64,000 nucleotides of DNA, taken from Podospora pseudoanserina. Lineage: Eukaryota; Ascomycota; Sordariomycetes; Sordariales; Podosporaceae. Numbering within the stretch: the first letter of the stretch is position 1; every line of letters starts with the position of its first letter. The notes beneath the pieces were generated by a model, which was not told the DNA's origin, did not search any database, and was given only the letters and a program-made list of their open reading frames with translations. The stretch is from contig NC_085922.1 of NCBI RefSeq assembly GCF_035222485.1, forward strand, positions 1,751,001 through 1,815,000. Reading direction: 5' to 3'. A program made the translations under genes and the position numbers. Below are positions 36,401 to 48,115 of the stretch, one piece after another.

Positions 36401-37300
36401 AGCTGATCGGCTGACTTTACCGAGGGGGTGATGAGATTCGGCGCAGTGAAGGTGTTGCGGCGGATTTGGGGTTGATTCCTGACGGAAACCAATGTACCAG
36501 AGATGTAAGATGGTGTCTTTGGGATTAGCCTCGCCGCCTCGCGTTGGGAGGACGTCAACAGTGGAGCCGAATGTTGGTGGCGGATGACTAAGCACAAGGG
36601 CTTGTTCATGTTGTGTTGGTAAAGCTTGGCAGGGGAACGGTCAGGGGGGCCGAGACTGACGAAATGAGGTTTTGATTGTTAGCATTGTGGAGTAGTGTTT
36701 GAGTTGAGGTCAATGGGATGACTGTTTATTGTATCCTCTGTAGGATGTGAATCTGCTTCGTTTTTGTTGTGTTTCTTTGTGTTCTTCATGATTGATTTAA
36801 TATTTGGTGTGGCGATGAATGACAACCTGGAATGCGATGGAGGGTATGGAGTCAGGCATGACTGGACTTTCTGCAGCACATGCAGATCTATATGTATGAG
36901 CGCGGTGGTCTTGAGATGTGTTAGACCTCAAGCAATGTCTTTGGTGTGTTGCGGACTTCTCACTCAATGGGAGCCGGTGGGAGGCAGGTTCTCCGGCGCA
37001 TGTTGACGTCGGGTCCTCATAGGTCTGCTTAATTTTTGAATATATGTACATAGATGTAATTTGAATACCTCTCTCTATTTTCTCAGTGCTCTAGTCAAGA
37101 AGGCGTTGGATCGTATCGACGCGTGGAGATCGTGCTGAAAGTCGTGTAAATTGATGCTCCCGTGTTGCAACTGGTCGGTCTTTCTTCTCTCTCTTGCACC
37201 AGGCGACAGAGTCGTATCTCATATTTGCATGTCTCATAAGCTGCGATCTCAAAAGTCAACACTTGCATTTGCGATTTGCCTACTTCGCTATGACTCCCAG
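36401..37300. other. Gene-free stretch
   Basis: A/T-rich parts near 36740-36820 and 37020-37090 and no supported frame. Frames on both strands here mirror each other. Confidence 0.35.
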
Positions 37301-37315
37301 GGTATTAGAATTACC

Positions 37316-37587
37316 CTGCTGAAGGCGCTGCCATTGCTGGGAATTACCCGATTACCAACAACGCCCCTATTGTCCACGGAGCTCCTAATCTTGCCAACCC
37401 ATATTCTATCGGCAATGACCCCATTGTCGGCAACGATGTTGTTTCTGGCAATGTCCCTCTTCACAGCAACACCTCATTGGTTACTGTGGATAGGGCTCGC
37501 CAAAAAAATGATGGGGAGAAAGGCAAGGAGCAAAAGGATGGGATTGACTGGGGCCACTGGATTAGCTTTAAGAGGATATAGAGGCTA
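37316..37587 (+). pseudogene. Remnant exon with Asn/Gly/Val repeats
   Basis: A phase open from about 37316 to a TAG at 37587 reads AEGAAIAGNYPITNNAPIVH, then IGNDPIVGNDVVSGNVPLHS and KGKEQKDGIDWGHWISFKRI. The loose repeat x-G-N-x-(P/V)-(I/V) is protein-like, and this phase looks better than the overlapping 145-codon frame that begins with a Met. No start or partner exon is evident upstream. Family unknown. Confidence 0.3.
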
Positions 37588-38008
37588 AAACAGCTAACTT
37601 GTAGCTATATCAATCATCAGGGAAATAACCTTGGACGAAACAGGGTGGGTAACCTGTCCCAAAGATGCCTTAGGCACAAGAGGTATTCTGCCCTGTGGGC
37701 CTAGCAAGACGGCATGTCACTTGTTCTCAACGATTGGTTTCAGCCAATGTTTCTACTCTTTTGTCCTCAGCAATGCTTCCTGTCCTCCTTCTCCTCTCTT
37801 CCTGGCAGGCTGCAACAAGTTGAACGAAGGCTGGAGATTCAACCCGCGATTTTGAAGCTTTTCCCTTCTCGTTGCCTCTCTAGAGTGTTACCAACGTTAC
37901 ATCCAGGGAGGCCTTGCCCGCATCCGACAAAAGCTTCTTTGCATATGCTAGAATACCTCCTCACTAACCAACTGGCCTAAGTCTGCCCTCCCCATCCCTG
38001 CTGCGTCT

Positions 38009-38763
38009 GTGGCCACGCAGATAAGGCTCGCAGGTTGCCGCCCAACGGTACGTCACGCAGAGCGACAAGGCCTGGGCGCGGCGCTATCCCGCCATCGGGA
38101 ACCTCATCGTGCACACCATCGTCGAGGAGGACAGCATCCCCGAGGAGGTCGACTCGATGTATTGCGTGAAGTATGGACAGACAAAGACGGTCCTCGCGAT
38201 AGGCGAGATGAAAAGGAACCTTATCAGCACCGGCTCCTGGTAGGCGGGCAACATATACTCCATCCCAGGCCAGCAAAGGCTGTCTAAAGAACTCCGCCGG
38301 TGGGTGTCCCCTCTGGCCTTGGAGATCAGTGACGCATGTGACTGACGGTTGGACAGAACACCTCAGGAACGCCGCCAAATATCGGTGCCCGCAGGTCTAC
38401 TGCTTCGACGGCGAGACGCTCCTCCTTCTTCAGTTCCAGGCCATCAATAAAGCAGATATGGAGGCTGCAAACTGTCGGGTGGACTTCTGGGTGATCCCGC
38501 GCGTGAACAGCCACACTACGCTCCGCGTGGTAGATGTCTACACCGGAGCGATGAAGTGGGTGCATGAAGAGGACCCGGATTTCGCCGCGTGGGAGACCGA
38601 CAGTGGCCTCTGGGAGTATCAGGGATGGGCCTCATCTCCATTCTGCTGCATCAAGGGAGACCAAAAGCGACCATGTTGGAGGCGGATAATCAGGAAAGCA
38701 AAAAGACAAGCTATTTTTCCTGCAGCGTACTCTAACCCGGCTCCCGGACTCGTAAATGCCTAA
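38009..38763 (+). pseudogene. Broken relic of a fungal orphan family with a PD-(D/E)XK-like E-x-K motif
   Basis: The first part, about 38045-38243, reads YVTQSDKAWARRYPAIGNLI, IVEEDSIPEEVDSMYCVKYG then KTVLAIGEMKRNLI. The D...GEMK spacing fits the core of a PD-(D/E)XK nuclease fold. It is interrupted after ISTGSW by a TAG. A second phase (38335-38763) reads YRCPQVYCFDGETLLLLQFQ then VDFWVIPRVNSHTTLRVVDV. In intact fungal relatives as I recall them, the two parts form one protein (VLAIGEMKR ... CPQVxCFDGExLLLLQFR). Gene disrupted by at least one stop and a phase change or intron. No start codon is evident. Confidence 0.55.
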
Positions 38764-38769
38764 CGCGTG

Positions 38770-39237
38770 AAAAGTAGGAAGAACTATACGTCATTGGAAG
38801 GTGAATGTGACACTACCTTATGTGCTCTATGGGGCGTTGGTGATAGCCGGCGGAGGATAGCTGATGCGAGGGAGGCAAGGGAGACCTCCCTTGGCCTGTG
38901 GGCTGGAAATATGATTGGTGTTGGAAGCGCATTGCCTGGCGATGCAAGGTACAGCTGACTAGCCCCCCAAAAGAAACAAATCCCCCTGGTAACGTTGCCT
39001 TTGTGCCATTTCATCCCAGGCAAACTTCCACGTCCTTCAAGCTGTTGTTCTTAAGACGCTCCTGACCTAAGCTTGATTCTCAGTTTCCGTGCCTCACGAC
39101 CCATTATCCCCTTCGATATGCATTACAAAACCAAAACCATGATCTTCGTCAACAACGACCCTCCAGCAGTGCCACGGCCAGGGCCGAAGCTCGGCGGCCG
39201 CGCCGTGCCCCCCTCCCCCCCCCCCTTTTCAAATACC
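38770..39237. other. Gene-free stretch
   Basis: Contains a C-rich run at about 39210-39228. Overlapping frames on both strands at 38767-39023 are mirror images with no motif. Confidence 0.35.
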
Positions 39238-41300
39238 TCAAAGACCATTTTCAGAAAGCCAGTCACCGGGCGCCGCATTTGGAGACCCCGGGATGATGTC
39301 AAGGATATCCGATAGATTTACCATGTTGTCAAAATCTGGGTCCCAAGGGAGGGAATCCATATGGGCCACTCCGCCTCTCTCCTCTTGTCCCCCGGCTGTA
39401 TCCTCGGCTTCCATCTCTTGGCTTCCATCTGGCCTGAAGCCTGTTCGGGGGTGCCGGAGATATCCTTGAGCATATCGTTCATGTTGAGGGGGTTGTCGAT
39501 GCCCAAGTTCCAAGGGAGGACATCTCTGCCGTTCAACCCGCCTGCCTCCTGTTCGCCTTCGACGTTGTTGTCGGCTTGGGCTATCTGACCTTGAACCTGG
39601 TCGTGGATTCCGGGGATGCCCTTGAGGATCTCGTTCATGTTAATATTCTTGAGGATCTCATCCATATTGGTTTGACCTTGGGGATCTCGTCCACGTTGAC
39701 GTCCTTGAGGATATCCTCCATGTTGATGCCGTTATCAAGGCCAGAGTCCCAACGGGGGTCCACAATCGCCGAGAAATCCGCCAGTCTCCTGTCCGCCCTC
39801 GACTCTGTCTTCGACTTGGATCTGGCCTTCACCCTGAGCCTGATGCTGGCCTTGATCTTGGTGCTCGACTCTGTTTTCGGCTAGGAGCTGACATTCACCC
39901 TGAGCTTGATCCTGGCCTTGATCTTGTTGCTGGAAGTGGGTGATCGAGATGATCATCGACGTTGCTCTCGGGCTGCTCTTCGGGCCGGTGCCATTTCATG
40001 CGAGGGATCATGTGGGAGTGATCTGGATTATGACCATCCCATTTCCATCATTCTGCACAACCTGATCGGGGGCGGCCCTCGCTACACCGTTGTGGCCGTG
40101 CGCATCGTCGACCGGAGAGGCTGTCGGGGTGTTGTTGGGTGTCCTTGGAGCTCCCCTCCGTCTCGCACCCCCTCTCTGTGGCTTCCACACCCCTGCCTTG
40201 ATCTGCTTGTTTCGATGGTGGTCCGTGAATGGCCTCCTCTGCTCCCTCGCTTGTTTCTTGGCAGTCTTTATCTCATCCGGGGACATTCTAGTAAAATCAA
40301 ACTCGGATGCAATTCCAGGGGACTGTTCGGACTCTTCCTTGGTAACGCCGCTTAGTTCCTTGGCGGCTGAGTGGTGCTGATTCGGATCGCGGAGTTGCTC
40401 TGTCGGCTGGTGGGGAGCCGTTCTAGGACTCTCTAGTTATAGCGGTAGTAGGGGAGACAATATTGCGGCCAATGGGTATGTGCTGCGGAATACCTGGGAC
40501 CAAACCACCCTGCTGTTGAAGATTGTTTGGAGAAATGGGAGTTGGCTGCGCTGAGTGAAGGTGGGGTCCTCCGCTTGAAACTGATGACCTCAAGCCCTTC
40601 GAGTCGGGTCGGCGTCTGTGGAGGCTGGTGTAGATGCCTTTCTTTTGTTGTTGGGGGGAGGTCCGGCAGTAGGACCATTCTAGGGCTCTACTGGAGCAAG
40701 GCTCCCACCAGCTGGTTGGACATGGCTGGGCATTGTGGTTGCAACGGTTCGCTGATTCACCGTCTTGGCCTTTTGGGCCCAGTTGTCCCGGTTGTTCCAC
40801 AGGTCGATGAGACCTCGGAAGCCTCTCTTGGTAGCATGGTAAATTAGGCGCTTCAGGTCTCCTTGACGGGGTAAGACGTCATCGCGCTCGGAGATGAAGC
40901 GAATCAAATAAGTTTCCGTCTTCAATAGTTCTCCGAAAGAGCGATAGGCCTGTGATGTCGCAGCCTTGTTCTTGTTCGAAAAGTGGTGCTCAGTCCATCT
41001 CTTTTCACAAGTTCTCAACCACTTCTGGTGAGAACATGATTGATCGCCGGAGTTGACAAGTCGTGAAGCCGTCTCCAAGTCGGCGTAATTCTCGGCCTCC
41101 TTCCTCCAGGATTTTGTAAAGATATCCCAGTAGACTTCAGCGACTCTGTTGCGCAGTGGCATTGGTACAAGTGGCAACCCGCCTGTCTTATGCTGAGGGT
41201 TGGTTAAACGCGCAACGGAAGTGCGGATGAACCTTAGCGCATCGTCGCACAAGAGGAGAGACGGGACGCGGGGAGGACATGAACGTTCTGGTGGCGCCAT
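39238..41300 (-). pseudogene. Decayed orphan gene with C-terminal LPWD...NMxDILKDI repeats
   Basis: The first 207 codons (ATG near 41300 to 40680) are open: MAPPERSCPPRVPSLLLCDD, RVAEVYWDIFTKSWRKEAEN, SYRSFGELLKTETYLIR preceded by Ala-Thr-Ser-Gln, and RFISERDDVLPRQGDLKR. A TAG then interrupts before NGPTAGPPPNNKRKASTPAS. Further readable parts in other phases are QQQGGLVPGIPQHIPIGRNI, SPGIASEFDFTRMSPDEIKT and DHHRNKQIKAGVWKPQRGG. From 39956 to 39238 a repeated unit appears three times: DPRWDSGLDNGINMEDILKD, VLPWNLGIDNPLNMNDMLKD and SLPWDPDFDNMVNLSDIL. Several phase changes make it a likely pseudogene, unless introns explain them. Family unknown. Confidence 0.45.
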
Positions 41301-44300
41301 GACAATGAACAGCGTAAATATCAAGTCCACAGTCGACTTGTCTGAGGGAAAGGCATTCAAGATCGAGGTCGGAGTCGCACGTCTAGGCGTGCAATGAAAT
41401 TGCCAAAGCCTCGATCACAGACCTTGAAAACCCCCAAATCACACTCAGACACGCGACTAAACGACGGCAATGAGTAGTGATTTGTGATCTTGAGATGCAT
41501 AGGAACTGTCAAGCGCGCTTGTGGAAAAGGGAACATCGTGACTTGCCAGAACCGACATGCTCAGCATCGACCGCAGGGGCAGCTTGGGAAGAGGAAGACA
41601 TGATTGTGACTGTAAGACTGAGGTACACAGTTAGATATGGCTCATGCCATGTGTAACTAATGTCGTGGACTTACTCGACTGTGGTGATAGAAAAGAAGAA
41701 AAAATCCCATCGCAGCTGTTGTCCATGCCCGAGTAAAAGCAGAAAAAAGAGCAGCAGAGAAGAGAGAAAGTGAGAGGGGGAGGCACAATAAATAGTTGAG
41801 GGCAGGGCGGGTCTCTCTCTGCTTGCAAATTTCAAGATTTGCACGCGTCGACATGAGCTCTGCACGCACTGTGTCCTGACGACGACAGTCGATGATGGCG
41901 GCGGCACTTGCAACTTATACGCCGACTCAGTAAGAGCAATCGCCAATGTTGAAGTCATGATGTCTTGTCTTTCAGGGGTAATGTTTACATGTGGTGTAAT
42001 CCACCAGCCACCCCCTGATATCCATGAATGAGGCTATACAAAGTACAGATAAATCACTGCCTCCTACCCTTTTCCGCATCTCGTTATCTTCCATCTTCAA
42101 TGATCTATAGATCATTGAAAATACAACCAAAGGCATCAACACATCACCTCAACATCCCCTTCTGCAGGCTCCATGCCAATACCTACAAATCACCCCCCTA
42201 ACTTGGAAAGAGAAGCAGTTATTCCTTCTTCGCAAACCCTTTCCAGACCTTACTTTTCAGGCAGGATTAAGAAAGAAATCGGCAAAACCTCCTCGTGACT
42301 CACTGGCCCAATAGGGTTGTTTTAGGAGCAAGTTAGAAGACTGGATAAAAGAATGGACAGAGATAAGCTATCTTGTCTGCCTGTTATACTGATAAGATAC
42401 ACGCCGAGTATATCGTTGACGTGTCGCGTGGCGTGGGATAGGGAAAGGTTAGTTCGTTGTACCACCAGTTGTATATTAATACTATGAACATGAGAAACGA
42501 ACGTATTGTTATGCAGGGCACGGGCGGTAGAACAGGAAGTTTAACTTTGACTCTCCACCGTCTTGGGATGGTGGTCGGAGGCAGGAATATCGTGACTTGT
42601 TGCCTGAGTATGACTAGGAGAGATGCTGTCGCTGAAGAATATGCACCAACATATATCATAATCTTCCCGCCCGTTCTAGCCGTATCCATCTTTCCCCGTG
42701 ACCTCAATTTATCTTGAAAGCGGATGATACGTGATACGTAAGACCGAGATTCTCATTCAAACCAAAGCCCTGACTGGCCCGGCTGCTACCTATAAACATC
42801 AACACTGGCAAAGCGATGTGGGAGCTTGGGAGTGAAAGTCATACATAGCAAAAAGAGTAAAAGAAGCGCAAAATTTATAAGAGGCAAGCAACACGGTACA
42901 TCTTTCAAACCACGATACCGCCCCCCCAGCCTTTACCATTTCCCACACCACCGCTGCCGCGCTCTAGACCCTATCATATCCCTTCAACTCTCCAAGGTTC
43001 CACCCCTTGGTCTGGAAGTGACGGGCGATCCATTGATCACCCTCATCGTTCTCATGCCCACACCCAGCCCTCGTCCCCATTTTTCACTTCCGCCGACATA
43101 ACCACCTTCATCTTGAACCTCCGTCGAGGCTAACCCACCCGCAAAGGTCTCACTCGACTCGAGCCAAGAAAGACACCGCCGTTGATATCATTCCCCCCCC
43201 CATAAACACATCAGTAATCCCAAGATCCCCCCATCCCAAAACCGAATCCTCATATCGCCTCCATGCTCAATCCCCTCCGGTGCGACATCCTCCCAAGCCA
43301 GAAAATCCCCAACCTCTCCATTCTCAGTATGACCATCCTGGACAATCCCGAGCCACATCACTGAGAGGTAAGGTAGCTAGGTGACAAACACCTCCGCTTC
43401 ACTACCTCTGCCGATCCCCGTGGCCGACCACCTTCTGACGTCAACGTCTGTCTCACGCAGGCCCTCCCCAACGCTGTCTTGCGATGGTGTTTTCCGTGGC
43501 TTCTCCGCTATTTTCGACCACAGGAGGTTGGTGGGTCATAGCTCAGACGGCCGTTGCAGGCGGCGATCATGTCGTTGGTGCTCATATGGACCAGCCGATG
43601 GTGACCCTTGATTAGGCAGTTGGCCCTGCACCTGGGGCTCGGGCGCCTTGTACCGGTGACTTGGGAATCTGAGTATCTGGTTCGTTGGCTTCCACTTGGG
43701 AGCCAGGGTCTTGCGTGGGTGGCAATGGACTGATACCGGTCTGGGACAACAGGGCTAGACGGCTGCTTTGGAGAGAGCCGTTTCGGGGTCGATGGTAGTG
43801 GTGAACATCGAACCCCTCCTGGAATGTTGGACCACGGCAAATATGGAACTGATCAGACTGGAAAGTCCGAGTCTACACTGTATCCGGCAGCTCGGGTCAG
43901 CCCCAGCACGGAACAACAATCGTGAGCCTGCAGCAGGAATCCAGCTCCTCGACCTTCGTGGTCTTGGACGTTGCGGTACAGACACCTGGCCAGCCGGGGG
44001 AGGGGGATTTCTGGGGGCACAACCGCATCCCGGCAACGCATCGTCCGCCCAGGTGTTGATCCAGTGGTAGAACGAGACCTCTCCGACAGAGACTGTATCG
44101 GGGATCGGGGTGAGAACCTCCGCTTGTCTCGTCCCAGATGCTCCGATGGGTGCAGCACAATCCTCTAGTGCTGGTAGGTGCCCGGTCATTGCCCTTGGGC
44201 GTTTTGTGAAATAAGGGGTATATGTAGGTAAAGACAGTCGAAATCGCTGAGAACGAGGCACCCCTGTACTTGTACTGCCGGTGGCCCTTTCGTCAACCAG

Positions 44301-44400
44301 TCTCTGTGGATGCGTGTAGTCTCCTTAGTGCTGATGAGGAAATGCCATGCTTCGGCATAGAGAAGATAATGGGGGGCTTTTATACTGCCCCATTCAAATG
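41301..44400. other. Gene-poor stretch
   Basis: About 3 kb with no well-supported gene. A minus-strand frame at 43755-44190 (MTGHLPALEDCAAPIGASGT, EVSFYHWINTWADDALPGCG) is partly protein-like but lacks a partner exon. The region 42000-43350 shows nothing but short C runs (about 42920 and 43190). The minus frame at 41671-41958 ends in a hydrophobic stretch that reflects a pyrimidine-rich tract. Confidence 0.35.
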
Positions 44401-44481
44401 CTCGGTATGTCTCGTCAAACTCTGGCTCTCAAACGATTCTCTCAGCAATCATCCTGGCCGGGAATCTGCATTGCTTTTGGG

Positions 44482-44694
44482 CTAACTCCCTGTCAATGGC
44501 CACTGGGGTAGGTGAATAATGTGATCGACACCAAAACTGAGGCGAGGTTTAGAGGGATCATAACCTGTGGAAGATGGTAGAGGTGGTGGAAGAGAAAAGA
44601 GTGAAGGCAGCCATGAAAGCAAGACAGTAATCCCTCCCGCAAGGACCCCGCCCGCGATCAAAGGCACCAAGCTCCTGGTCAACTTAACACGCAT
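44482..44694 (-). other. Small open frame with a membrane-like segment
   Basis: Seventy codons read MRVKLTRSLVPLIAGGVLAG then GITVLLSWLPSLFSLPP, a positively charged start followed by about 22 hydrophobic residues, then a Pro/Ser-rich tail. It could be a small membrane protein or an exon of a longer lost gene. There is no homology I can name. Confidence 0.25.
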
Positions 44695-44699
44695 GGAAC

Positions 44700-46480
44700 C
44701 GCCGGTCGAGGGCTGGCTTTGCTGCGTAGAGAAATGAAAAGACTTTTATCCAGAGTGAGCAGTTTTCCCACAACCTTTGTTGGGGCGTTCGGCCCCCAAG
44801 AATAGACTCCTTCCGCTCGAGTGCCTTGGTTGGTTGGTAACGGCGATAGCTGAGGGTACAGTTGGGTTTTTGAAGGTTGATATGCCGGAAAGTACCGCTG
44901 ATGGTGATGTGAAGGAGCAGCATAGATGGGTGATAGTCGCCGTCCGGTGGCTCCTCACAGAAAGATGGATGGGATGTGTCGACTGGTCGAAGGTTACAGT
45001 GATCCAGAACTGTTGATCTTGGGTGCTTTATGTCATCACAGCCCTTAAGCCCTTGACTGATGTTGGCGTACCCACCAGACATTCAATCACCAATCCCTAC
45101 TTTTCTCTCCACAGGTTCTCCGTCAGCATGACCCGGCTGGCAATGATCAAGAGGACAGGATGGTGAAGGCTCAGAGGTAGATTTTAGATCTCCTCAACAT
45201 ACACAAGTTAGCCCGAGAACAGGCACACCAGAATGGAAAAGGCATACCTAGAGGCGTGGATGAAGCTGTGATTTCCAGCGGAGCACAAGAACGGCATCAG
45301 AATGGCTCCTCGAAGACATTCTGCTTTGCGGTGGTCAGGGCCTTGAATGATATCCTCAAGCTTGTCGAGACATTCATCATCAACAAGCACAAGTTCCCAC
45401 TCAGAATAGTCGGTAACAACTCCCGCCACGACTCTCCAAGTACCGGATGGCACCACCTCGGACAGATTGTCCATCCGCCCGATGTCGCTGCCGCTGTTCT
45501 GACTGGTCCGGGTGTGTTTGGACATTGAGCCCGTGATCCTCTCTAGTGCCCTCTCCTGTTGTGCCTTCTTTCTCAGGTTCTAGGTACGGTGATGACAAGA
45601 ATCGCAGCTGCGAAAAACTTCTCCCAAAGGTTGCCGCAAGCTGATCATGGGCCCAGGAGATCTCGATGAGCTGTGCGGCGGGAGGCTTGCAAGGGGATCG
45701 GGGTTGTCGGTGTATGTGGCTTTGACAATGCCGCAAGCCAGAACGACGCCGACACTTCCTCAGATTCCCTAGCCGTGGCTGCAAATCTCGTGAGCCGGTT
45801 TACACACCGTCATCTCTGTAAGGAAACCTTGTCGGAACAGGCGGCGGACGTGCAGATCCTGTTAGGACCCGCCCCCTTCTTCGCCTTCTTCGGTACCGTG
45901 AAGCCCGGTTTCTTCCTGGTGTCGGTGAGATGATCCCGAGTACACTGAGCACACCGAAGTTGAACCGTCTGGGAGCTCGACCGGGGACCGTGCAGGTATT
46001 TCCCTGAGTCGTGTGGGGGATCGTGGGTACGGCTGGTCGTCAAAAGCCCGGTAAGTGAGAGATCAGGTATGGCTAGGTCAGTTAGATAAGTAGACCAGGT
46101 AAAGAAAGGTCTTCCACAACGGGAAATGTAAAGTGGGTAGTGATATATATGGGTAATGATGTAAAGCGAGAAAATTCGACCGAATAGAACTCGCCAGTGT
46201 GAACAAGGCTTTGACCCTAGAAGAAAAGGTCGCCTGGTCCCAACAGCCCTTGGAGGCCATTCTGCGTATGGGCTCTGTGTTGGGCTTATCCAGCTGTCGT
46301 TGAATTCGCTCAGAGGAAGGTCAGCCCAGGAACAGTAGGTGCTCAACAACTAGACCAGAAGCAGGAAACTCCTTTGATGCTTGAGAAAGGCCAACAAAAG
46401 CGCCGGCCCATTCAGATAGTCTGGGGGCTCAGGTAAGTCAAGGAAAACGTCAGCACCTCCGGCAAGGGCTGCAATTCTGA
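44700..46480. other. Gene-poor stretch with fragments
   Basis: A minus-strand frame at 45208-45525 reads RMDNLSEVVPSGTWRVVAGV then LVLVDDECLDKLEDIIQGPD, and a neighbouring phase upstream reads HDQLAATFGRSFSQLRFLSS. They may belong to one decayed minus-strand gene. No supported model could be built. Confidence 0.3.
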
Positions 46481-46487
46481 TAAAGGC

Positions 46488-46545
46488 CCCCTGGAACCAT
46501 GCACCCCTGGAACCATGCACCCCTGGAACCATGCACCCCTGGAAC
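46488..46545. repeat. 16 bp tandem repeat
   Basis: CCCCTGGAACCATGCA occurs three times exactly in a row, followed by a partial fourth copy (CCCCTGGAAC). On the minus strand it encodes part of a short open frame (VHGSRGAW repeats), which is probably not a gene. Confidence 0.9.
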
Positions 46546-46559
46546 TAATTCCACCACAC

Positions 46560-47453
46560 GACGGCGACGAGAACCACGCAACTGATTTCGCCGTGAAGTC
46601 GGTTTTGCCAGAAAAGATCCTTTAAACCCATTACCAGCACTCATCCCACCAACACAACCAACCTCAGTGAACATTACCGAGCACAATACTCGACCCCGAC
46701 ATTCCGGTTCACCCCAAGACAAGCCCCCAGCCCGAGCATGTTACTTGTGTGGCCGCCCAGCCAGTCCCAAGCCAGGCGAGAGCCAGGAAACAGTCTCGGG
46801 GCTTGGACGCGGTTTGTGGTGCCCAAGGTAGGTAGGTGAATGCTGGTCAAGGTGAAAAGGTGAAAGAAAGGAAAGAGGTTTTTGCTATCACGATGAAAAC
46901 CAATTGGTGGTGATAGAAATTGAGAGAGAGATATATATATACCCTTCTGTCTGTCTGTCTGTCTTAACGTGAGAGCAGACATCAGGTCTTGAACACAAAT
47001 GCTCAGAAGCAGGACAATGATGCTGAAGACAATGTGAACGTAAAGATGAGACTGATGTTGGGAATGAAAACTTCTAGCTGTGAATGTTACAGGCCTATTA
47101 TACCCATCATTTACCCTTTACCCCTCCCCACCAGGCCATAACTGCCGGCGCCATCGTCGGTGCTTGTCTTGAAAGAAAACCTCCGTTTGGGCTATGCATG
47201 TGTTCGCAAGCATAAAGCAGCTGCACCGAGCGTTTCCATCTGCCATGCACCGTCTGTTTGGGATGTGTTTGTCCTCTGGCATTAGCGTCCCCCGCACCGT
47301 CACGCATGGTCAAGAGACCTTCAGAGATGCTACAACCCGGAAAGAAATAAACGCCCTGTTTTTACTCTATGTGTAACATACCAGTTCGCCACCAAATCCA
47401 GTACTCCTCCCTTCCCGTAACTTCATGATCAGTGTCCCATCGGAATCCTCATC
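46560..47453. other. Gene-free stretch left of the Ies2-like gene
   Basis: Holds a short simple repeat (gagagagatatatatata then tctgtctgtctgtct) at about 46921-46964 and the 3' flank of the Ies2-like gene. I see no gene. Confidence 0.4.
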
Positions 47454-48083
47454 CTAAGAGACCTCCTCCACCATCCTGCCCGAAGCCAAACCACCCTTGA
47501 TGAAAACCCTCCCGGCAGGTCCAGCCAATATCTCATCCGGAACAGACACCTTGCTTCCGTCTTTGTTGTTGACCCACCTCACAAACATGGGATCAGCACG
47601 GGGAGCAGCCTCGGCGGTGCCATCCGGGGTATCATACCCACCCGCGGCAAGAAGCGCATTCTTCCGGTTTGTCTTGGGCGCTTGCTTCTTGAGGAGCTTG
47701 TTGATGGTTTCCATCTAAGACACCATGTTAGTTTTGTTCTCAGTAAAACAGACAAAGGCAAACAAACCTTGACCTCCTCATTCCGCTTCTCGCTCAGATT
47801 CCGTCTCCGTCTGGCCATCTCGGCACGTCTCATGGACAGCTCCTCGGCGGTGAAAACCTTCTTCGCTTGGACCTCATCAGACAGCTTAAGGTACTCGTGA
47901 GATGCCTCTCCAAGCTTAGCCCTCTGTCTGGCCGTGAGTTTTGACAGATCTGGTGTTCCCCCTCTGCTCCCCAGCTCGCTGTCCAGATCATCATCCTCCC
48001 CCCCTTCAGCATCCTCATCATCAACCACAATCTCCTCCTCTCCCTCGGCATCAATATCCTCCTCCTCCCCCTCAGCATCCTCC

Positions 48084-48115
<32 letters not shown>

